Assembly (NCBI GenBank): GCA_964035545.1
Contig: OZ037771.1
Span: 11,545,980 to 11,609,979, forward strand
DNA: 64,000 nucleotides
DNA from: Bugula neritina
Taxonomy: Eukaryota > Bryozoa > Gymnolaemata > Cheilostomatida > Bugulidae
Reading direction: 5' to 3'
Each line of letters begins with the position of its first letter. The first letter of the stretch is position 1. A model generated the notes under the pieces. That model made no database searches and was not told where the DNA came from. It saw only the letters and a list, made by a program, of their open reading frames with translations. A program made the position numbers and the translations under genes. Below, in pieces: positions 26,501-37,939 of this stretch.

Positions 26501-28631
26501 TGACAGCTCCAATGCATACTATGGCTGTAATAGGATACACACAGAACACTTGTGCTGCCAGTCAAAGGGGCAATAAATTAGCCGAATGACATTTTATTGT
26601 GGCAGCACTAGTTGCACCTCAAACAGAGTCTAGCTGGAGATGAATATCACTGAATCATTGATTTTGGCGGCACAACTCAACTTCTCACTGCACAATGATG
26701 GAATCAATCTTAATTTCGGGCTGCTAGTGACTTAATATAAAATGTGATGAAAGGTTTTGGCATGCCTTCGGCTACAATTAGTAAAGAAATATAACATTGT
26801 CTAACAGTGATAGAGCTAATACAGTTTAAGTGTACACTTTCCAACAGTTACAGTCTACTTGAGTGCGACTTTCTCATCTAACTCGTCTCATAACTGATGG
26901 GCCGAATTTCAATGGTAGTTAGTTGACTGGTCAAAAAATTCCAAATAACTTCGTTGATGAAATTGCTGATGGAATTCGCTTGTGGGAGGTTTAGATGAGC
27001 AAGATAAATATAATACAATTCGAAGTAAATTATCACTTAACTAATAAATATAATAAACACAATTATTACTGATGGAGTTGAAAGCAAATAGCAAGCTGTT
27101 TAGCTGCAGACACCCTGCTGACTTCTGACTCACACAGATGAGATAAAGAAAGCAAACTTATGAAGATAATTACAGGCCCTGTTTAGTCTACTACTATACA
27201 TTAGGGGAGTAACCATTCTATTGTGAGTAAACAGCAGTGCAAGTGGCTGCAGAGATCAATGAGTTTCTTCTTTGATGTCTTCAAGACACTTCAAAATGTA
27301 AAAGTAATAAACAAGAAATATTTGGTAAAGCTTTGTGGATAATAAACTTGCCAAATAAGTTTCAATTAAAGTTGCTATTTCAGTTTCAATTAAACCAAAA
27401 CAATCAGAGTTCCACTTAAATCAAGGCTTAGGATGGTGCAGGGAACATCTCCTAGCTTTACTGAGATACTAAATAAAATATTGGCTAAAATTGAGTCGAC
27501 TTTGGCCCTAAAATTGCAGAAATTTATTTACATTCTCATGGAGAAGCTAGTAGCTGATTACTGAAATAAACAAGGTGTGTTAGTGTAGTCAACCCGTGGG
27601 AACCTGAGATATTGAATTAAAGTCACAGATAAGCTCAGCTAAACAACAGAAAAATATTTCCTGTATAAAATAAAAGAAATATATAACAAGATTTAACTCT
27701 CCTGTGAGACTAGCTTTGTGTAGCACTTCCTGGGAAGTAAACCCCAAGTTAATGACAGAAATAATGCATAAGATAGGATGGTCAGTTATGCACTATTACT
27801 ATTAGGTGGGAAACAGTCCTGGGTTCAACTATGAATACTGTTAATGTAGAGTTTTCAAATACTATTAACATTTAAAACTATTTTTAGAAACTTACAGAAA
27901 ATGTTATAGAAAATCAACCAATTTTAACAATAAGAAATATGCACAGCTTGACATTTTTTTATGTTCAATAATACATTTCAAATTTAAGAGAGTAACTTTT
28001 AGCCGTAATATAATTCTTACTAGAACAGGGAAGTCCTGCTGTCTCTAATAATGTTATTATTGGCAATATTATTGGCAAATGCTGCCAGAGTGTAATTTCT
28101 ATGTCAACCTAAATTTACACATATTTTTATCATAGGTTAATGTGAGATTTGAAACAACTTAACTTGGGCTAAGAGCAATTCAACTGGTAGTAGACAATAA
28201 CTTTACCCCTTGACTATTACCTGCTACCACCTATATTTTATTTTTTATAGGTGTAATTTTATAATTATGTAATTTATTTACTTTAGACAGGAGGTACAAG
28301 TTAACAACAATAACGCACTGATGCATCAAAATGAACCATGATAACTATAAACAGATATTACCAACTATAACATATTACTATTAAAACCATAAGATGAAAA
28401 GATATAAGAGCATAGCTGAATAGAAATACTTTCTACTCACTCTAGAGAACTGGGAAGTGAGCCATTGAATTTCTCCGCTAGATTAGAGTCCAGTGATACT
28501 GTTCCTAGAATAGTTCCTACGGGCTGCTCTTCTCGTATGGAGTATTTTAATACTTGAGACGACTCGGTGGGGGCAGGGAGATGGCAGGTTAACAGCCATA
28601 CAGTGCAAAGTAGTTGAAACTGGGTAGTCAT
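8540..28631 (-). CDS. Protocadherin-like cell adhesion protein, 19 exons, 1107 aa
   Basis: Exons in transcript order: 28631-28441, 26095-25921, 25269-25098, 24649-24514, 22849-22617, 19350-19166, 16107-15979, 15552-15433, 15037-14888, 14664-14538, 14216-14074, 13679-13524, 12515-12290, 11835-11669, 11438-11271, 10926-10729, 9917-9780, 9540-9256, 8764-8540. Lengths sum to 3324 and every phase joins. Residues 1-25 are a signal peptide. Seven cadherin (EC) repeats follow; calcium-linker motifs are DVNDNSP (EC1/2), DVNDFTP (EC2/3, last Asn replaced by Phe), DVNDNSP, DVNDQKP, DLNDNAP and DENDNKP. LDRE motifs recur inside repeats. EC7 lacks a terminal DxNDN and leads to a membrane span at about 797-821, then basic RIKRQ and a 286-aa Ser/Asn-rich tail with no motif I recognise. 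Seven repeats match delta-1 type protocadherins. Expected role: calcium-dependent homophilic adhesion at the plasma membrane. Introns carry transposons and minisatellites; intron 1 alone is 2.3 kb. Confidence 0.9.
9190..9203 (+). repeat. C14 homopolymer in protocadherin intron 18
   Basis: Fourteen consecutive C. A similar C16 run lies at 17956-17971. Likely length-polymorphic and error-prone in sequencing. Confidence 0.8.
10057..10356. mobile_element. hAT-family MITE in protocadherin intron 16
   Basis: A 300-bp element starting CAGGGGTGCCCAACC and ending with the complement of CAGGGCTGTACAACAG. It is flanked by a perfect 8-bp direct repeat AACTGGAC (10049-10056 and 10357-10364). CAGGG ends plus an 8-bp duplication are diagnostic of hAT. 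No transposase inside. Confidence 0.85.
12803..12914. repeat. 28-bp minisatellite, 4 copies, carrying donor-like motifs
   Basis: Four 28-bp units in protocadherin intron 12; each contains TTACTTACTGTATAGAACAC or a close variant. On the gene's sense strand each reads ACAGTAAGT, close to a 5' splice-site consensus. Confidence 0.85.
15048..15235. repeat. TGTACAGTGTAGTA minisatellite next to an exon
   Basis: Degenerate tandem units of TGTACAGTGTAGTA and TGTACAGTGTG with a (GT)n core. The array begins about 12 bases from the splice acceptor of protocadherin exon 9 (exon boundary 15037). Confidence 0.85.
17613..17750. repeat. 35-bp AT-rich minisatellite, 4 copies
   Basis: Four nearly identical 35-bp units beginning TGTATAGTTTATATATTATA in protocadherin intron 6. 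Confidence 0.85.
18224..18303. repeat. 19-bp minisatellite, 4 copies
   Basis: Units of CCTACATATAGCATGTGAA (last two bases GG or GA in some copies) in protocadherin intron 6. Confidence 0.8.
19603..22470. mobile_element. ISL2EU/Harbinger-like DNA transposon with ~0.9-kb inverted repeats
   Basis: Two long inverted arms, about 19603-20496 and 21576-22470, match each other with few differences. The outer ends begin AGAGGGGTTTCAGACATCCC and are flanked by AT on both sides, fitting a 2-bp AT target duplication. The 1.08-kb middle holds a decayed transposase fragment (separate entry). The element lies wholly inside protocadherin intron 5, between exons at 19350 and 22617, so splicing of the host gene must remove a hairpin-forming insert. 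Inverted arms, AT duplication and the transposase helix-turn-helix-like piece together suggest ISL2EU; a plain inverted duplication is the alternative. Confidence 0.7.
21266..21523 (+). pseudogene. Transposase fragment inside the inverted-repeat element
   Basis: An 85-codon open frame whose second half reads FGLSNRQVSQIFN, then LNPMIVF and a terminal IPPQ. This resembles the helix-turn-helix part of DDE_Tnp_4/ISL2EU-type transposases (FG.S...VS.IF...L..L..P..E...MPP.F). It stops before any catalytic DDE region, so it is a relic or an unrecognised exon. The similarity is from memory of the motif shape only. Confidence 0.4.
23685..23783. repeat. 39-bp direct repeat, 2.5 copies
   Basis: Alternating GCTGATCATGTGACCAAA and TTGTTTACCATGTGACCAAA segments in protocadherin intron 4. 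Confidence 0.8.
24678..24872. repeat. 20-bp minisatellite, ~10 copies, carrying donor consensus
   Basis: Units of TTACTTACAGCATCACTACC in protocadherin intron 3, starting about 28 bases from the acceptor of exon 4 (exon boundary 24649). On the gene's sense strand every unit contains GTAAGTAA, a strong 5' splice-site hexamer. Confidence 0.9.
25279..25765. repeat. 19-bp minisatellite, ~25 copies, with an E-box in most units
   Basis: Units of CACCACGTGTACTGTATAG, each with the palindrome CACGTG or the variant TACGTG/CATGTG. It fills protocadherin intron 2 up to about 9 bases from the acceptor of exon 3 (boundary 25269). Apparent open frames through it are repeat artefacts. Confidence 0.95.
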
Positions 28632-31600
28632 ATCTGTGGCAATACTGATACAGTAGCTGAATGTGTGCCCGCACCAGAACTTTCTTATTCGTTGAAGACA
28701 AGACTATCGGTAACCGAGTAGAACAGAATGGCCAACAGTTGAATTTCTAGTTTCTATTCCCTCAGGCTTGTTTATGTATCTTTAAATAAATATTTGATAC
28801 CAAATAATTACGATATATACTTATACGACTGTGAGGCATCTGCTAATGTAGTAAAATTTCTTCCAAAGTTGAGAAGATATTCTAGAAAAATCCAACAGCA
28901 TGTAATCCTATTCTTAGTCCTGAACACGCATTAGCCTTCAGCTGTGCACCAACAGTCTTCAAAAATGTTACTTGGCATGAAAGCTATCGAAAGCTGCACG
29001 GCTATGTCTTACGTTCCCACGTGACTATCGTAAATGACCAATCAAAAGCCAGACAATGGGAGACTAGTAATTTGTCAATCTTTACAAACAAGCTTTCAAT
29101 TGCAGTACAAATGATTGGTCCCCGGACACAAATAAAGGGGCAATTCTCACAACAATTATTCGCACCTCAAGTGCCATTGAATTATGCCACAAAACAGCGA
29201 CAAGAGATTGTTGATTGAAGTACGTAACGTGATTATAGAGGTGAATTACAGTCATATCAGCACAAATCTAAGCTAAATTATCTATTTCTCACCCTAATAG
29301 CCCTTCATTTTCCCAGTAAATTGAAAAATAGCTGACAAAATACTTACTATTCACATGTTTTCTCTTTCACATTATTATGGTGTGACAGTTTTGATACTAT
29401 AATTACTAAAATATGCCACAACTGAAGAGTATAAGCCATTTAGTTGAAATATAAACACGCCCCACATCATCTTGTGGGGTTACTCACATTTAGTATTCAT
29501 ACTAACCCTGCTCCCACGTTATTTATAAATATCTCTTTGTTTTATAAAACTAACTGGGGATTTTAAATTTATATTGTGAAGACATCCAGGGAGAATTTTA
29601 ATGATCTGCAATGGGAATTGCCAAAAATATTTAAACAAATATTAAAACAACTCTACACAGTGACAACAGTCATTAGAATAGAATTATTTTAATCCAATTG
29701 CTGTCAATATAATATATCTTTCAAAGTTGCAACTTGAAACGGTAATGAACAGCTTGAATGCCTTGTGAAATGCCAGATAATGTACAATAATCCTTTAATC
29801 ACATAACTCTAAAGCCAACATTTATGATACTTCAAAAGGCACTCCTTTCAGAAGGAATTAGTATTGTAAACATTCTAGTATTAAGTACATGTAAAGCAGC
29901 CTTACAAGTATGTAAAATCTGATACAAGTTGCTGCGGTAGCTTGGCCCCTGAATTTATTAGCTACTCTGTGCTCATCAACCAAGCAACTCATCAACGGAA
30001 TTTTAGAATAAAATGTGGGCTTCTTTACATTTGGTTTAATTCTTATAGATACAAGAAAGGCAACTCCTAGCAGGTTTTTGCTAAAATTAAGGCTACGATT
30101 ATATATAAAAGCTTCCTTTTACTTTTCAGTTCCGTCACAATGCAGTGTTTATAGCTATTTGCCCGGGCTATAAAATAGCAGCGTCCCCAGAAGAAAGTTT
30201 TTAAGGTGTGATCCAAATTTACACTGCACTAAAAATAAAAGAACTAGGCTATATAAAATTTTTCACGCTCAACATTTTGCACTAGCTCATATGATATTTA
30301 ACATTTCATGAACTAAATCCATATTTTGTAATTTAAGTATTTTACTGGTTGGAGTTATTTTTCTTTGAAATAGTTTTGACAAATTTTCTTACTGAACAGC
30401 CTCTACAGCTACAGGGTCTACATTCTATACAGTTGACAAGTTTCTATGTGCCGCAGTGTAGCAGTTTAAAATAAAACCATCCATGATTTTACATTTTTTG
30501 GCCACAGCGTTTAAAATTTCACCAACCTAAGGCCATAAAAATGCATTTAATTATATACACCATATTATTTACAAATAATTTTACTGCGTATATCACCGTT
30601 GACTATGTTATATTGAAAATATATAGTATATATCATATTGATTATATTGAATATTGTTTTGATAACCATTATAATATTTTAATATTGTGCAAGCCTAGTT
30701 TATTAGAGCAATGAAATAATATAATTTACGAAATGCATGAAAATAAGCAAATAGTTTGGAATAGCATGATGATCATATATAATGCATATAATCATATATA
30801 AAAAATACCCCACAAAAACTATGACAGATGTGATCATTGGAAACTCAAAGTTTTCATGAGAAAAGTGAAGTTATGTAGATAAGTAGATGATAGTTCCTCA
30901 GTTGATTGTTGTGTGTTAAAGACACCACTTTGAGGTTGCTATTGACCCAGCTATAAGTAGATCTTCATCTATATTTGTGGGTGCAACGCAGTGTACACAA
31001 GTATCCACTACAACAACTCAACACATGGCCTAAAACAGTGCAGCCTTTTGTTGCTAACAACAACACATTGTGTATAAAAAATCAACATGTGTTGAGAATT
31101 AAACTACGCAGGGTATCCAGTCAAGTTTGAACTGCTCTATTATATTAGTTATCTATAGTGTAAATCATTAATTGAAAACCAACATATGGATTTCCTCATA
31201 AGGTTGGTCTGAAATGCAAAAATTGCACTCTAACTAACTCTATTATCGTAATTAGTTTAGTTAATTGAAGGAAATATGTATTTCTGTTTATCATTAAACT
31301 TTGCTACCACTCACTATCATCTTAGATCTAAGTCCGGAAACACACTTTTTTCATATAACTTAAACCAATATTTATATTTCATTTTAAATTTTTCTAAGCA
31401 TAATTCAACAGCTACTGCATAACTTTTAAAATTATTTATTTATAGAACTATTATATCAAAGCCTAAAATGCGACATTTTAGTGGAATGCAAAAGCTCTAT
31501 TTTTAACAGTTTAATTCTTTTAGAAAAGGCACAACCACTTTGTACTAAAAGCTCTATTTTTAAATTCTAAAAGGAGTTAGTCCAAAGCTTTATATATTTA

Positions 31601-33250
31601 GGAAGTACTGAGTATTCTCTACAACATGGACACACTAATTAGATGCCAAACTGAATACTATACTTACAAAAGTTATATAGTATCATTATATTATATGGAA
31701 GTAATCGGTGGCAGTGGAATGTAATTGTATTTGAAGCAGCATTATGAGGTATATAATTTGAATTCAGTTATTTGTTCCCAACATGTTGTAGCAAAATTAC
31801 AACGTCATTAAATGTTTTCCTAAAAGTAACAAATGATAAACATATGTCTTCTAGCTGAAAAATGATGCCAATGAATAAGTGTTACCAGCCCTTGTTTATT
31901 TTCAGCATAAACAAATTATTACCAATCTATTCAGCTCCACATGTATATAATGACTAATGCAAGCACTACTGTAAGATGTATCACTGTCAACTACAGTTTG
32001 AAGGGGTTTCCATTTTATTGGAAATCATCTCCCTTCATAGTTTTCATAAATTTATTTACATGGCTAGTATAGAAGTAAAATTTGTCAACCAAAATATGTT
32101 CTAGTGTAAACCACTATACTATCTATATGCATGCAAACTGCCAGCATTTTTAATTAATACCCGAAGCAATCTAATTCAGAATTACAACTCAACAGATGTC
32201 CATGCAGACAAACATATAGGTTTACTAAGAAGTAAAACATTGTTCAGCAGCAGGGAAACTCAGCATATTATATGTATAGTCAGAAAATATCTAGAAGCAA
32301 TCAGAAGAAAAAACAGTTTTAGAAGAGTTGATGACAACTTGGTAGATTAAAAGCAAGTCAAATTCTACATGGTATCTAGGGTGGAAAGTCCTAATATGAA
32401 AATATACTAACTATATAGCCATGGTGCTACTTATTCTCAATTATAAAATAAACCTTTTAGACATCATTACAAGTAGCAGAAAAAAATCCATCAGTTTTTA
32501 AATTATTAACCACAAGCTAATTTTGAGTTCAACACGGCAGGTTTGGAAAAGATAACTTCAAATCAGCATAACAAATTCTATACTTGCATCACAAATGTTG
32601 ATTGTAGCACTTATAGGTAAAATAAAAAATTTCAACTGTTTTATAGTTAATGAAATGACAATGAAAATCAGTCACCTTTGCAGCAAGATTTAGCATCGGT
32701 TCTAAAGTTGTAGCTGAAATAATTTCTAAAAATAAGTTGTATTGATTCACTAATTAAGAGATCTATTATACAAATAAACAATGCAGCTCTCAGAAGTTAA
32801 TCTTGTTTCAGTAGCTGTGGATTTAAATAAATAAGGCAGCCATGCATGAACTGTCAAGTAATAAAATCAACTATAATATTTCATACAGCATATTGACGAT
32901 TGTCTATGAATGACATATTCCCTGCCCCAAGCATTAGTCACTGAAGGCATTAAGTCATTAGATTAATACATAGCTGCTTATCAGGTCTACCCAGCATGTG
33001 GCTGCCACAGATGCTGTCAAGTTATTTGCTGCTGCTGACAGTCCTATACCATAAAATCAGTTTAAATTAATATTTCTGCATGAGCAATATCTTTGAGAAG
33101 AGAAACTACCTACTGTACATTTCCCCAAAGGAAAGTTGCACACATATTGTGTAATTTTACAAAATGAAAATTATACCAGTATTTTATTATATGTAGGTAT
33201 TGTTGCAGTAGCTTTTTGGCAGCTTTCCAAAAACCATTGTGTAACGACAG
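28632..33250. other. Gene-free region upstream of the protocadherin gene
   Basis: Contains the 5' UTR and presumed promoter of the protocadherin gene near 28632-29000. No exon with splice or family support was found in the remainder, and no obvious element ends were recognised. Confidence 0.45.
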
Positions 33251-33790
33251 TGTCACAAATTCTGAGTATACATATACCTATAGACTTACCGGGTTTTTCC
33301 TAATGATTATACACGAATGTTCATAACTATTCTAGATTGATCAAAGAGATGGGTCATTGTTCATTGTTATTTTCATTAGTCATGTTAACTACTGTCCAGC
33401 AATGTAAACAAGGTATTGCGCAATAATTGCGAAATAACCATGGAAATTCCAATGTTTTGTTTTGATTTTCTATAAATAGTATTGGTATGTGGGGAATGTT
33501 TTGTACTAGAATCTTCTATACTGGAATGCTTGAGAATGTTCTAGAGTGTTTTGTTTACTATAAATACTGAGGCAGTTGTGTTTACGAATCAGTTCCTTTT
33601 TATAAGTTCATTCTCGGAGTTCATTTTTATACATTCATCTGTGCATATCTTACTAGAGAAATAAAGTATACTTATATTCACAACTCTATTTACTCTCAAC
33701 TGGATTAGCAAGCTGTATGCTACTTGTCTATACACTTCTGACTACCAGACTTATCGAACTCGTCACACTGCTACCAACAGTTTTGTGACA
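33251..33790 (+). mobile_element. Solo LTR of a retrotransposon
   Basis: A 540-bp sequence starting TGTCACAAATTC and ending AGTTTTGTGACA, so it has TG...CA ends with a short inverted repeat. It is flanked by a perfect 5-bp direct repeat GACAG (33246-33250 and 33791-33795). TATAAAT at 33559 and AATAAA at 33660 give LTR promoter and polyadenylation signals in the + orientation. No internal coding region adjoins it, so it is a solo LTR left by recombination. A 5-bp duplication fits Ty3/Gypsy or BEL/Pao. It is unrelated by eye to the LTRs at 37349 and 44551. Confidence 0.8.
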
Positions 33791-36700
33791 GACAGCTATT
33801 TGTGAAAGCTTTCACGATAGCTGTTTATTGACAGTTTTTGTTCCATGAGTCAGTGTAGCTCAGTTTTCCTCCTGCTAAAGATGCAGGCAATCTATACCTA
33901 ATTGTCAAAATAATTGTAAGTATCAAGTATTATATTATCTTTTGTTTTGACCTTCATTAACTAAATGTTTTGTCAGCTATGTAATTAATGTTAAGTTAAC
34001 AAGATGTTTTGTAATTTTTATGGTTATAGGTTACAGTACAAGTATGAGTACAAGTATGAGTATGAGTCTAAGTATGAATGAAGTCTAATACTTAGAAAAT
34101 ATACTGTTGGCAATAGACAAAAATAGAGTTGTGGCCTGCATCTGTGTCCTCCATCCATTCACCCTCCATTAAGTGAATCACAATACATAGGCATCCGTGC
34201 CAAACAGCAACAATTATCAGCTGATACAGTAACCACTATCAGCTGGCACAGGTATATAGGTAATTTGATACGTTTCAACATAGAATCTATTAATATAGAA
34301 TTTAAAGAATTAATGACTAGATCACACATTTGCGGTCAAAGAACCTTAAGCTAATTTATAGTGTACAACTCACTACAGTTAGGTATATAAGATTATAATA
34401 TTTTCCAAGATTCAAGGGTATTGTAGACCATAATTATAATCATAAATGGACCGTATATAAACAATTATATTCAATACAGATCAAGGCTTGATATTATAAT
34501 AATGTTAGAAATATATACAATTTCTATAATTTACATCATTATCAAAATCTCAAGAAAATGATATTATATACAGGGAGGTAATAGTCTCATGATAAATTTT
34601 TTATAATTATAAAGGGGTTAAAGAGAAAACAAATTATGTATGCATTGCAGTTGAGCTTATAACAGAATAAGAATGCTAAAAGTCAAAGCAATTATTTTAC
34701 ATTCATGCATAATAACTTCGTAATTACTATTATATAATATTAATAATATATCATAAGTTGCGGAGTTTAAAGTTCTTCTGTATATACTGTTTATATTAAG
34801 TTTAAAATATTGTTTATATATTATTGCATACTATAGCGAAGAGAAGGAAAGTAACTGCAAGTAAAATTCGAAGTCAAGTTATTTTAAATTATGTCATGTT
34901 TGAGAAAACAACTCCCATTACTTATTCAACAGCCATCTGCAAATGAGTCTTCAAGATTAAGTTAATAATTTCATTAACAAATAATGAGAGATTAGCATCA
35001 CCACTGTGACCATGTTCATGTTGACAGTTGAACTTGATAATCAAGATGATGATCATAATTATGATGGCATAGCGAGAATAAAAATACTAATAAACATGTT
35101 ATTGATGATTATCATGATGTGATTTTAATTATGTCTAGGCTATATTATAATCATAATGATGATTATCATCATGATAAAATTAAAGTGATTATGGCATATG
35201 ACATTTATGTAATGATTATGTATTGATATTAAAAATCCTTATGACAATCACAATCAAAATGTTGAGCTTCAATGATCAAAATGATTTAAATTAATACTTA
35301 ACATTATGATTATCATTACGATAATCATAATGAATATAATATGATAATTATTGAATTATTAAAAATAAAATATTAAATTCATTATCATAATCATACTGAT
35401 TATCATTATGATTTATGATTATGATACTGAATTTCAATTTAATATTTAATTTTATGATTCAATCTTCATACTGCAAATAAAAATATTAATCTAATGAATG
35501 AACAATATTTACCATATTATTCCTGGTTTAGTAGTAGAGAATCAGATAAATTTTAATTCAACTTGAAATTAAACAGTTGTTATTTTATAAATTTAGCTTG
35601 CCAAAAGCAAACTCCACGACTCAACATCAGCTGAAAGATATTTGGAACACTAAATACAATCAATCAATCAACAACAGCTACATCTTCATCTCTCTTGAAG
35701 TTATAGCCAATACTAATAGGTCTATTGGCTGCTTTTTAGTCTCGAGTATTGATAACAAATTACTTTATAAGTTGTTGTAGTGGTGGAAAAATTATTAAAA
35801 AATACAGGAAATAGTAATTTTTAATTTTCTTAAAAAACTAGAAGCAAAGAAATGTTTGTTTCAGGAAACTAGGTAAAAATTGCCAAAACAATTTGTTTAC
35901 AGCTTAACATTTTGCGGAGTTGTTTACACACCTATTGCGTGAACGCCCTTTCTGTTTTAAATTACACGAATTATGAAAATGGATTGTGGTACTGCTTTAA
36001 CAGATTTTGTTGACAATGTAATATTTATATTTTTGTTCATATTATATGAAACAATAAATAACTGCAAATACTGCTATGTTGTTTTAGTTCTAGATTGCTT
36101 TTACCTTTCTAGATTTTATGCGGTTGAGTCTTTTGTGCTGGTTTAGAAAACAATTATATTAACTTTTAAAGTTTAGAACAGCTGAGAGATAGGAAAATTA
36201 AAATTGTTGCTTTGTAAAAACTTATATTATTATTAATCAGAACTATTAGTTTTGAATTCCTGCATTATTTTATTTTACACTTTAGTTCTATCCTCTATAG
36301 CTTAGTTAGCAGGCAAAGAGTTATGTCAATTTAAGCATTAAGCCAGAACATCCAATAAATTTATTACAAAACAGATGCAATATAAATTTTAGTAGATCCA
36401 AGCCTTTTCCTAGCATATCTTGGAAGGATATCATGTGTTTAGCCAGAAGAGAAAACTTCAATAGGCTATAGCAAACTCCAATTAGAAGTACTATTTACAT
36501 ACATCCTGACCTGCAATTTATTACCTTTGTTTGCTCTTACTGTGTATTACATGGTAAAATAATTTCTATCACTGGGAAAATTTTAATTATTTGATTTTGC
36601 ATTAAAACTTTTTTTTCAATTTTTTACACGCTGTAAAAATATAATGTATCAAAATAACAAAAAAAGCCAACTGAAAACAAGATAAAGTATGAAAATATAA

Positions 36701-37348
36701 ATATAACATATTTGAATTTACATATCCTATTTAAAATCTGTGCTAAAAATATGATAAAAAAATATATTTGCAGTTTTCAGAAAGTCTACTAGACGATAAT
36801 TAGAATAAAAATTAGTAACAGTTGCTCACTTAATGGAATAATTATTTGAGATATAAAAGATAGGAAAATTGTACACTTGCGTTAACCAAAAAAGTGTTAA
36901 AAAAGTAATAGAGAATTACTTACTTTAAACTACAATTTGTTTTAAATTGATAAAAAATAAACTGAGGTGCTGATCTGAAACCGCAAAACTAATAAAGCAG
37001 TCCAACTAACGCTATATTACCTACAGTAGATATTTTCACAGCTCAGTAAAGAGTCAATCGGAATTTACAGTTATATTGGTCATGATGAGACTCTGTTCTC
37101 TTCGATTGGTTACTTGTCAGCAAATCAATTCAGCATGTAAATATAATAAGCTATTTATAAATCTAGTGTCTGACCATGTACCCTAACGACAGTATTGTAA
37201 CATAGGTCTGGTAGTCATGGAGCCTATTTTGTGACTTAAAGTTCAAAGTGCAAAAGTCAGCAGTAACTCAACTAGTATGGTACATGAGTCATTGTCATTA
37301 CAGAATATAACTTGAGTATTCAAGATGATACATAGACCTGAGTTATAT
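33791..37348. other. Gene-free AT-rich region
   Basis: Between 34980 and 35430 it is dense in ATTATCATNATGAT-type simple sequence on both strands. No coding exon supported. The right end should include the displaced original 3' UTR of the TRIM gene, because the Gypsy element split that UTR from its stop codon. Confidence 0.45.
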
Positions 37349-37653
37349 TGTTATGTTTTCCAGATTTAGGGTTGATGTGCTATCCAGAGAGTCTATTTAG
37401 TTACTATAGAACTGCACCAGGATAAGTCGAGTGAACGAGTATATTTTACACACAATTATACATCACAAAAACGATACATTATTTCCAAACAAGTTACACA
37501 TCTAATCTATTTCACACTCTAGCTTCGACTGAGTTAGCAGCGGGAAACTACAATTGCTGCTAACTATCAACTACGCTAATTGGTTATCCATTGTTCCGGG
37601 TCAATTGCGCGACCCTACATGTTGTGCTGCTGGTAGTTCCACGAACCACCACA
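37349..37653 (-). repeat. 3' LTR of the Gypsy element
   Basis: 305 bp, TG...CA ends in - orientation, matching the copy at 44551-44855 throughout by eye. Confidence 0.95.
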
Positions 37654-37664
37654 CCGCCCCCACC
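37654..37664 (-). other. Polypurine tract
   Basis: On the - strand GGTGGGGGCGG lies immediately before the 3' LTR, the position where plus-strand DNA synthesis is primed. Confidence 0.6.
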
Positions 37665-37939
37665 AGCAGAAAGCCATCTTTCTGATACATATAAAAAAAC
37701 ATTCAATAGTAATTGCATACATCAGTGGACAAAAATAATACATAATATACAGGAAGAGACATAATAATAGACAGAGTCATTATAACGATCCGTTGCATAC
37801 AAATGGCCAGCTGTAGATAGACGAGGAATACTAGCTAGCTGTGGTATTAGACAAGGAATAACCTGTCTAGCAGTTAAGCATTTGCACGATCTTGGTTCCT
37901 CACAAGATGTGAAGTTGCGGAGTATTCTGGGTAGCCTAA

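Noticed and set aside
35577-35780. 67-codon frame in the gene-free region
   Set aside because: AT-rich chance frame without splice, promoter or family evidence.
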